5,742 nt of DNA from Treponema sp. (GTDB lineage: Bacteria; Spirochaetota; Spirochaetia; Treponematales; Breznakiellaceae): positions 1 through 5,742 of the forward strand of contig JAITRD010000016.1 of NCBI GenBank assembly GCA_031288575.1, written 5' to 3'. This document shows, in pieces, positions 1 through 4,960 of this stretch. The translations under genes were made by a program, and so were the position numbers. Under the pieces are notes generated by a model. That model did not search any database. It had not been told where the DNA came from and was given only the letters and a program-made list of their open reading frames with translations. The number at the start of each line of letters is the position of its first letter. Within the stretch, counting starts at the first letter, position 1.

Positions 1-219
1 TATTCGGTCTTTACCTCCCTCGTAAAAAAATACGGCGAACCGGGTTTATTGGATCCCAAACAGGCGCTTTGGGAATCGGAAGACACCCGGATAGCTCTTG
101 AACGGCCTTTGACGGTAAAATATATTGACAAAAATGTTTTTACCGAGATCATAGATGAATCGAAGGTCCTGGAATCCGCTGAAATCCGTTTGCGGGAGGA
201 ATTTCTTAGTGATTTTTAA
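1..219 (+). CDS. C-terminal end of an unrecognised protein (5'-truncated by the window)
   Basis: Frame 1 is open from the first base to a TAA at 217-219, giving 72 residues that begin YSVFTSLVKKYGEPG and end LREEFLSDF. I do not recognise the family with confidence. The segment is soluble and charged, with no membrane stretch. Near its start it has a KYGEP turn, then a Trp, and then a strand-rich LERPLTVKYID segment, followed by a Glu-rich stretch that is probably a C-terminal helix. This looks like the end of a small alpha/beta domain rather than low-complexity sequence. It overlaps the next gene by 11 bases, so the two are probably one transcript with coupled translation. That the frame is coding is supported by the neighbouring start and Shine-Dalgarno sequence lying inside its 3' end. 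The function is unknown. Confidence 0.75.
   Translation, partial: YSVFTSLVKKYGEPGLLDPKQALWESEDTRIALERPLTVKYIDKNVFTEIIDESKVLESAEIRLREEFLSDF
194..200 (+). promoter_or_regulatory. Ribosome binding site for the DUF192 gene
   Basis: GGGAGGA ends eight bases before the GTG at 209 and lies inside the 3' end of the upstream gene. It decides the GTG start over the upstream ATG at 155, which has no comparable purine run. Confidence 0.75.
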
Positions 220-703
220 CTTTTCCCTGTCCGGTTTCAAGTTTCAGATCCCCTGTGCCCGGCTGCTTTTATGCCTCCCCTTTTTCCTTACCGCCCCCCT
301 TTCCTGTGCGCCCCGGGACGGGGGGATTTCCTTTGCGACAGCGCCCGGTACCATCGAGACTGCTTCCGGGCGGCTTTTGTCCCTGGAGCTGGAAATTGCC
401 CGTACCGAAGCCGAACGCGCCCGGGGGCTCATGTACCGGAAAAGCCTTAATGACGGGAAGGGGATGCTTTTTGTCTTTGAAAAAGACGAGATCCTCTCCT
501 TTTGGATGAAAAACACCCTTATTCCCCTTTCTATCGCCTTTATCGCCTCCGACGGGAGGATCCTGGAAATCCGGGACATGGAACCGGAAAGCCTTATCCC
601 GGTCAAGTCAAGCCGTTCCGTCCGGTATGCCCTTGAGGTGCCCCGGGGCTGGTTCGACCGGGCAGGGGTTAAACCCGGGGACAGGTTCCGCTCTTCATAT
701 TAA
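209..703 (+). CDS. DUF192 family exported protein, probable lipoprotein
   Basis: The protein has 164 residues from a GTG start. This start is preferred over the in-frame ATG at 155 because GGGAGGA lies at 194-200, eight bases upstream, and because it gives a sensible signal peptide. Residues 11-32 have a basic residue or two, then a hydrophobic LLLCLPFFL core, then APLS before Cys33. That resembles a relaxed spirochaetal lipobox, although Pro at -3 is unusual, so lipidation is less certain than export. Residues 49-161 match DUF192 (PF02643): ERARGLMYR (69-77), GMLFVF (85-90), FWMKNTLIPLSIAF (98-111), YALEV (140-144) and the closing GVKPGD (153-158). The family is small and usually secreted or periplasmic, and its biochemical role is not established. 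Ser108 occupies a position that is usually Asp in the PLD motif. The gene overlaps the upstream one by 11 bases and may be cotranscribed with clpC, 111 bases downstream, but no functional link is evident. Confidence 0.88.
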   Translation: MIFNFSLSGFKFQIPCARLLLCLPFFLTAPLSCAPRDGGISFATAPGTIETASGRLLSLELEIARTEAERARGLMYRKSLNDGKGMLFVFEKDEILSFWMKNTLIPLSIAFIASDGRILEIRDMEPESLIPVKSSRSVRYALEVPRGWFDRAGVKPGDRFRSSY

Positions 704-717
704 CGAAGCCGCGGAAT

Positions 718-736
718 TTTCCTTTGCCCCCGGAAA
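718..736 (+). terminator. Weak hairpin after the DUF192 gene, possible inefficient terminator
   Basis: TTTCC (718-722) can pair with GGAAA (732-736) across a nine-base C-rich loop, followed by CTTTTCC. The stem is only five pairs and the T-run is short, so it may be a poor terminator or chance. Transcription from the DUF192 gene could continue into clpC. Confidence 0.2.
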
Positions 737-752
737 GCTTTTCCCTCCTTTC

Positions 753-781
753 TTGTATCGCCTGTTTAAATGGGTTAAGAT
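753..781 (+). promoter_or_regulatory. Possible weak sigma-70-type promoter for clpC
   Basis: TTGTAT (753-758) and TAAGAT (776-781) are 17 bases apart, matching consensus at three and four of six positions. They lie in an AT-richer stretch before clpC. I saw no CIRCE inverted repeat (HrcA) and no CtsR-type direct heptamer repeat in 704-814, so classical heat-shock repressor control is not supported here. Readthrough from the upstream genes is an equal possibility. Confidence 0.3.
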
Positions 782-800
782 AAAAATAATTAACAAACAG

Positions 801-807
801 GGGAGGG
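801..807 (+). promoter_or_regulatory. Ribosome binding site for clpC (supports TTG start)
   Basis: GGGAGGG at 801-807, with GGAGG at 802-806, is eight bases from the TTG at 815. It fixes this non-ATG start, after which the protein begins with the conserved FRGLTQRVQRIL of ClpC N-domains. Confidence 0.8.
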
Positions 808-814
808 AATCGTT

Positions 815-3430
815 TTGTTTAGGGGCTTAACCCAAAGGGTACAACGCATATTATCCGTGGATGCTCAAGAAGAAGCCCGCCGCTTTAACGCGGAGCAGCT
901 TGTTCCGGAACATATCATTATCGCCCTCCTCAAAGAGGGGGGGGGCACCGCCTGTAAGGCGCTGATGTTTCTAAGAATTGATTTGCTGGAATTCCGGCAT
1001 ACCATTGAAAACGGAATTCCCCGGGGGGGAGGGAGCCTGCTCCGGGGGGACGTGCCCCTGTCAAAACGGGCTAAAAACCTTTTGGAAATTGCCACTGAAG
1101 AGGGGCAGTCCATGGGGAGCGATTATATCGGCACGGAACATATCCTTTTCGCGGCCATGCGGGAAAAGGATTCCACGGTTCAGGTTTATTTAAGCCAGCG
1201 GGCGGTGGATACGGATATGCTCCGGGTGGTGGTGCAGACCACCTTTAACCACGGCCCCTCCGCCCGGCATGAGGGGGAGTTTGTCTCCTCCGAGGGGTAT
1301 TCCTCCTATTTTTTCAGGCCCGAGGATAACCGGGATGAGCATAAAAGCTCCCATGCCTCACGGGTAAAAGCCGCGTCCTACGCGCCCCTCACCCCCACCC
1401 TGGATGAATACTCCCGGGATCTTACCGCCCAGGCGAAGGCCGGCAAATTAGATCCCGTGGTAGGCCGGCAGCGGGAAATTAACCGGGCGGTGCGGATCCT
1501 GGCCCGGCGGACCAAAAACAACCCGGTTCTGGTGGGCGAACCCGGGGTAGGGAAAACCGCCATTGTGGAAGGCCTTGCCCAGCTTTTTGTGAGGGATGAT
1601 GTCCCGGAAATATTGTCGGGACGCCGTATCCTTTCTTTGGATTTAGGTTCCGTAGTCGCGGGAACCAAATACCGGGGGGAATTTGAGGAACGGCTTAAAA
1701 AGATCATGAAGGAAATAACCCAGGCCGGGAATGTGATCCTCTTTATCGACGAGATCCATACCATCATCGGGGCGGGAGGAGCCGAAGGAACCATTGACGC
1801 TTCCAATATGTTTAAACCCGCCTTGTCCCGGGGAAACATCCAGTGCATCGGCGCCACTACCCTGGCGGAGTACCGCAAACATTTTGAAAAAGACGCCGCC
1901 CTGGAACGGCGTTTTCAGTCCGTCCTGGTGGGGGAACCTACGGTGGAGGAAACCGTGGAAATTCTTAAGGGGCTGCAAAAACATTACGAAGATCATCACC
2001 AGGTTAATTACACCCCCGCCGCGGTCCGTACCGCGGCTTATCTGGCCCAGCGCTACCTCACCGGGCGCTTTATGCCCGATAAGGCTATTGATATCCTTGA
2101 CGAAGCCGGGGCCATGCGGAAACTGGAAAAAAGCGCCCAGCCCCCGGAAATATCCGACATTGAGGCGGAGATCCTGCACCTAACCGAGGAAAAGAGCCTC
2201 CTGGTCTCCGCCCAGGATTATGAACAGGCGGCGGAAGTGCGGGACAAGGTCCGCGGCCTTCGTTCCCGTCTTGACGCGGTCCGCATCGCCTGGGAACGGG
2301 CGTCCCTGCATGAACGGGCGGTAGTGGGGGAGGGGGATATCCGCAGGGTAGTGGCGGAAACCACCGGGATTCCCCTGGCGCATCTTGAGGAACAGGAATC
2401 AAGGCGGCTTTTAAGAATAGAAGAGGAACTCCACCGGACCATTATCGGCCAGGATGACGCGGTCCGCCGTATCAGTTCGGCTATCCGCCGGTCCCGGGCG
2501 GGGATTTCCTCTCCCCGGCGTCCCCTGGGTTCTTTTATTTTCCTGGGCCCCACCGGGGTCGGCAAGACCCTTTTGGCTAAGGGGCTTTCGAAGTATCTTT
2601 TCGGGAATGAAGAAGCCCTGGTCCGGATTGACATGTCCGATTTTATGGAAAAACACAATGCCTCCCGGCTTGTGGGAGCCCCGCCAGGATATGTGGGTTA
2701 TGAAGAGGGCGGGCTCTTGACCGAACGGATCCGGCGCAACCCCTACCGGGTTATTTTATTTGATGAGATTGAAAAGGCCCACCGGGATGTGTTTAACCTG
2801 CTCCTCCAGGTTTTTGAGGAGGGGGAGCTTAAGGATAATCTCGGGCATACAATCAATTTCCGTAATACGGTGATCATCATGACCAGCAACGCCGGGGCCC
2901 GGGAGATCTCCCGGGATTCGCGGCTTGGTTTTGGCACCGGCACGGGAATTATGAGCCAGCAGGAAATAGAGGCTTCCGCCCTTGCGGAACTGCGCCGTTT
3001 CTTTAACCCGGAATTCTTAAACCGCATTGACGAGGTGGTGGTATTTCATCCCCTTACTATTCAGCAGGTGGAGGCCATTCTGGATATCCAGATCCGGGAG
3101 CTTTCCGAACGGCTTGCCGAACAGGGTTATACAATCCGCATCCTGCCTGCCGCGCGGAAAATCCTGATGGAAAAGGGCTGGGATCCAAAATACGGCGCCC
3201 GTCCCATGCGGCGGGCTATCAGGAAAGAACTGGAGGATCCCCTGGCCAATTTGATTCTGGAGGCCCAGTATCCCCCGGCAACTGTTTTTACCGCCGAGGG
3301 GCGAAACGGCAAAATCCATCTTAAGCCCCAGTCCCTGTCGGAAAATTCAGATTCCTGGCCCCTGGAGGGTGAAGGAAGGGCAGACTTTGCTTCCCTTGGC
3401 CGGACCCTAAAAAGGGAAATTCGCTTATAA
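815..3430 (+). CDS. clpC: ATP-dependent Clp protease ATPase subunit ClpC
   Basis: This 871-residue Hsp100 unfoldase is expected to feed substrates into ClpP in the cytoplasm. The Clp N-domain has two repeats, recognisable at VPEHIIIALLKEG and IGTEHILFAAMREK, within about residues 1-145. A polar linker follows. AAA+ module 1 has Walker A GEPGVGKT (241-248), a pore-loop Tyr286 in GTKYRGEFE, Walker B LFIDE (309-313) and Arg365/366. A short UVR-like middle segment at about 446-500 contains DYEQAAEVRDK (468-478), which identifies ClpC rather than ClpB with its long coiled coil. Module 2 starts near IIGQDDAV (543) and has Walker A GPTGVGKT (578-585), pore loop GYVGY with Tyr626, Walker B LFDE (648-651), sensor Asn692, Arg737 in LNRID and the sensor-2 GAR ending at Arg796. 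LGF at 704-706 is the ClpP-docking loop, so a proteolytic role is likely. A polar tail (837-871) follows the conserved C-terminal domain. Length is slightly above the usual 810-850. No clpP, ctsR or mcsAB lies in the window. All catalytic residues are intact. Confidence 0.97.
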   Translation: MFRGLTQRVQRILSVDAQEEARRFNAEQLVPEHIIIALLKEGGGTACKALMFLRIDLLEFRHTIENGIPRGGGSLLRGDVPLSKRAKNLLEIATEEGQSMGSDYIGTEHILFAAMREKDSTVQVYLSQRAVDTDMLRVVVQTTFNHGPSARHEGEFVSSEGYSSYFFRPEDNRDEHKSSHASRVKAASYAPLTPTLDEYSRDLTAQAKAGKLDPVVGRQREINRAVRILARRTKNNPVLVGEPGVGKTAIVEGLAQLFVRDDVPEILSGRRILSLDLGSVVAGTKYRGEFEERLKKIMKEITQAGNVILFIDEIHTIIGAGGAEGTIDASNMFKPALSRGNIQCIGATTLAEYRKHFEKDAALERRFQSVLVGEPTVEETVEILKGLQKHYEDHHQVNYTPAAVRTAAYLAQRYLTGRFMPDKAIDILDEAGAMRKLEKSAQPPEISDIEAEILHLTEEKSLLVSAQDYEQAAEVRDKVRGLRSRLDAVRIAWERASLHERAVVGEGDIRRVVAETTGIPLAHLEEQESRRLLRIEEELHRTIIGQDDAVRRISSAIRRSRAGISSPRRPLGSFIFLGPTGVGKTLLAKGLSKYLFGNEEALVRIDMSDFMEKHNASRLVGAPPGYVGYEEGGLLTERIRRNPYRVILFDEIEKAHRDVFNLLLQVFEEGELKDNLGHTINFRNTVIIMTSNAGAREISRDSRLGFGTGTGIMSQQEIEASALAELRRFFNPEFLNRIDEVVVFHPLTIQQVEAILDIQIRELSERLAEQGYTIRILPAARKILMEKGWDPKYGARPMRRAIRKELEDPLANLILEAQYPPATVFTAEGRNGKIHLKPQSLSENSDSWPLEGEGRADFASLGRTLKREIRL

Positions 3431-3450
3431 TGAACCCTTGGGAAGGGTCA
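3431..3450. terminator. Hairpin between convergent clpC and glgC, possible bidirectional terminator
   Basis: ACCCTT (3434-3439) pairs with AAGGGT (3443-3448) across a GGG loop, and an outer TG/CA pair (3431-3432 with 3449-3450) closes around one bulged A. It starts directly after the clpC stop and sits in the 31-base gap between two converging genes, where shared terminators are common. Neither side has a T-run, so it is not a canonical intrinsic terminator. Confidence 0.35.
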
Positions 3451-3461
3451 TCCGCCGCGGC

Positions 3462-4733
3462 CTAAATAACCGTTCCCGGATACAGCACGGCGTTTTTCGG
3501 AATGACGATGATGCCGTCGATGATGTAATAGTGGCCGTAGTTGCCGTCGCTCCGGTTGAGGTCGTCAATGCCGATACGGCAGCCCTCGCCGATGCAGGCG
3601 TTTTTATCGATGATAGCTCCCTTGATAATGGCCCCTTTGCCGATGCCGATATTGGGCAGCCTGGCTTCGGCATTCTGCTGTTTCTGGATTTCCGATTCGT
3701 AATAATCGGCGCCCATGCAGACCACCCCGTTGAGGCTGGACCCGGACTCAATGATGGTCCTGACCCCCACGATGGAGTTGGTGATGGAGGCGTTGGTAAT
3801 AATGCAGCCTTCGGCGGCGATGGACTGGTTCATATTGCTGAAATTCATCTTTGAGGGGGGAAGATTCCGCATATGGGTGTAAATGGGCATATCTTCATCG
3901 TAAAAATCAAACCGGGGCCTTAAGGTGGTAAGTTCCAGGTTTGCTTCGTAAAAATTCCTGATGGTTCCGATATCTTCCCAGTACCCGTCAAAAATATAGG
4001 CATTCACCTTGAGGTTGTTGATGGCCCCGGGGATGATCTCCTTGCCGAAATCGGCAAGTTCGTTGGCAAGGCATTCCTCCATGGTAGAAGCGTTAAATAC
4101 ATAGATCCCCATAGACGCCAGGAAAATATCCCCCTTGTTTTTTTCCTGCCGCGAATCGCTAACCGCCTTAAAATCGGAAATATCCTTGACAGGTCCCGGT
4201 TTTTCCAGAAATTCGGTAACGACATTGTTTTTGTCCACCTTAAGAATGCCGAGCTGGCTGGCGTCTTCCCGGCTTACGGTGGTACAGGCTATGGTAATGG
4301 CGGCCCCGGAAAGCCTGTGCTGCTCCAGGAGATCCTTAAGATCCATCCGGTAGAGCTGATCCCCCGAAAGGATAAGGTAATAGGAGGGGTTCTGGGTTCT
4401 AAAATGGGGGAAATTCTTACGGACCGCGTCGGCGGTTCCCTCATACCAGCCGGAATGTTCAAAGGTTTGTTCCGCCGCGAGGATTTCCACAAACCCGTTG
4501 GTAAAGGAATCAAAAACATAGGTTTGGGCCAGGTGCAGGTGGAGGGAAGCGGAATTAAACTGGGTAAGGATGTATATTTGCCTCAGGTTGGCATTGATAC
4601 AATTGGATATGGGAATATCCACCAGCCTGAATTTTCCTCCAAAAGGAACTGCCGGCTTAGCCCGCGCCTGAGTCAAAGGAAACAACCGGGTTCCTTTTCC
4701 GCCTCCTAATACGATAGACAACACTTCAGACAT
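3462..4733 (-). CDS. glgC: Glucose-1-phosphate adenylyltransferase (ADP-glucose pyrophosphorylase)
   Basis: This enzyme makes ADP-glucose from ATP and glucose 1-phosphate, the committed and allosterically controlled step of bacterial glycogen synthesis. The ATG at 4733 gives 423 residues and has AAGGAGG six bases upstream; a 14-residue upstream extension in the same frame lacks such support. The N-terminal nucleotidyltransferase domain shows GGGKGTRLFPLT (10-21), ARAKPAVPFGGKFRLVDIP (23-41), WYEGTADAVR (96-105), SGDQLYRMD with catalytic-type Asp125 (123-131), FLEKP with sugar-phosphate-binding Lys178 (175-179), ASMGIYVF (206-213) and YWEDIGTI (251-258). The last third is hexapeptide-like and should form the left-handed beta-helix. 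LTQFNSASL (56-64), FTNGFVEILAA (77-87) and the C-terminal IIDGIIVIPKNA resemble cyanobacterial and plant enzymes more than the enterobacterial one. The gene stands alone, convergent with clpC and divergent from a helicase, with no other glg gene in the window. It appears intact. Confidence 0.97.
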   Translation of the reverse strand: MSEVLSIVLGGGKGTRLFPLTQARAKPAVPFGGKFRLVDIPISNCINANLRQIYILTQFNSASLHLHLAQTYVFDSFTNGFVEILAAEQTFEHSGWYEGTADAVRKNFPHFRTQNPSYYLILSGDQLYRMDLKDLLEQHRLSGAAITIACTTVSREDASQLGILKVDKNNVVTEFLEKPGPVKDISDFKAVSDSRQEKNKGDIFLASMGIYVFNASTMEECLANELADFGKEIIPGAINNLKVNAYIFDGYWEDIGTIRNFYEANLELTTLRPRFDFYDEDMPIYTHMRNLPPSKMNFSNMNQSIAAEGCIITNASITNSIVGVRTIIESGSSLNGVVCMGADYYESEIQKQQNAEARLPNIGIGKGAIIKGAIIDKNACIGEGCRIGIDDLNRSDGNYGHYYIIDGIIVIPKNAVLYPGTVI

Positions 4734-4739
4734 GGTATG

Positions 4740-4746
4740 CCTCCTT
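4740..4746 (-). promoter_or_regulatory. Ribosome binding site for glgC
   Basis: Read on the minus strand this is AAGGAGG, ending six bases before the ATG at 4733. It is a near-perfect Shine-Dalgarno sequence and selects the MSEVLS start over the in-frame ATG at 4775. Confidence 0.88.
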
Positions 4747-4788
4747 CTCAGGAACTGGGTTATGGATAATACCAAAACGTTTCCGCGG

Positions 4789-4817
4789 GCGCCCTATTGG
4801 CAGGGCACTCTTTTTTA
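4789..4817 (+). terminator. Small GC hairpin with T-run in the glgC leader
   Basis: GCCCT (4791-4795) pairs with AGGGC (4802-4806) over a six-base loop, and on the plus strand it is followed by TCTTTTTTAT (4809-4818). As plus-strand RNA this is a short terminator-like hairpin that would stop antisense transcription leaving glgC before it reaches the helicase gene. As minus-strand RNA the stem extends to seven pairs through a G-U wobble (4789-4795 with 4802-4808) and would lie close to the 5' end of the glgC message. Which role matters, if either, cannot be told from sequence. Confidence 0.4.
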
Positions 4818-4818
4818 T

Positions 4819-4847
4819 AGTATAACCGGGATTTTTCTATCTGTCGA
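4819..4847 (-). promoter_or_regulatory. Sigma-70-type promoter of glgC
   Basis: On the minus strand, TCGACA (4842-4847, five of six matches to TTGACA) is followed by a 17-base spacer and TATACT (4819-4824, five of six matches to TATAAT). Transcription would start near 4812, giving a leader of roughly 80 bases before the ATG at 4733. The -35 box lies inside the inverted repeat at 4833-4854. Confidence 0.72.
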
Positions 4848-4854
4848 TAGAAAA
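4833..4854. promoter_or_regulatory. Perfect 9-bp inverted repeat, candidate operator
   Basis: TTTTCTATC (4833-4841) and GATAGAAAA (4846-4854) are exact reverse complements around a TGTC centre. The element covers the -35 box of the glgC promoter and lies at the -35 region of the opposing -10 box at 4862-4867. This is a typical position for a dimeric repressor or regulator acting on both genes. The regulator is unknown. Confidence 0.5.
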
Positions 4855-4861
4855 TTATATT

Positions 4862-4867
4862 TATAAT
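4862..4867 (+). promoter_or_regulatory. Candidate -10 box for the helicase gene
   Basis: TATAAT is a perfect -10 match on the plus strand, about 95 bases before the helicase ATG. No good -35 hexamer lies 15-18 bases upstream; that space is taken up by the inverted repeat at 4833-4854. It may be weak or regulator-dependent, or chance in AT-rich sequence. Confidence 0.4.
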
Positions 4868-4882
4868 CCCCTGAGCTTTGAA

Positions 4883-4902
4883 CGGAACTTAAACCGGTTC
4901 CG
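4883..4902. repeat. Inverted repeat in the helicase leader
   Basis: CGGAAC (4883-4888) and GTTCCG (4897-4902) are exact reverse complements separated by eight bases. The second arm overlaps the 8-bp palindrome AACCGGTT (4892-4899). It lies just downstream of the predicted helicase transcription start, where it could be an operator or a leader hairpin. Confidence 0.35.
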
Positions 4903-4960
4903 ATTTTATAGCCTGTTTTTATACTTTACCCCCCAAGCCCCGAGGGAGTATGATGAATTT

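Noticed and set aside
155..208. Longer form of the DUF192 protein starting at ATG 155
   Set aside because: It has no good Shine-Dalgarno sequence, would overlap the upstream gene by 65 bases and would bury the signal peptide behind 18 extra polar residues; the GTG at 209 fits better.
46..240. Minus-strand 64-residue frame over the junction of the first two genes
   Set aside because: It is antisense to two supported plus-strand genes, with no ribosome binding site or domain.
1006..1034. Repeated GGAATTCC-like words and G-runs within clpC
   Set aside because: They are explained by the coding sequence and GC-rich codon choice; there is no larger repeat structure around them.
1378..2402. Several long minus-strand open frames opposite clpC (for example 1378-1878 and 1643-2179)
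   Set aside because: They lie wholly inside an intact ClpC coding region, have biased composition typical of GC-rich antisense frames and carry no recognisable motif.
3438..3854. 138-residue open frame on the plus strand opposite the 3' end of glgC
   Set aside because: It is rich in Asp, Val and Ala because it is antisense to the repeat-like beta-helix codons of glgC; it has no Shine-Dalgarno sequence or family resemblance.
4734..4775. N-terminal extension of GlgC from ATG 4775
   Set aside because: It would place the strong Shine-Dalgarno sequence inside the coding region, and the conserved enzyme begins at MSEVLS.
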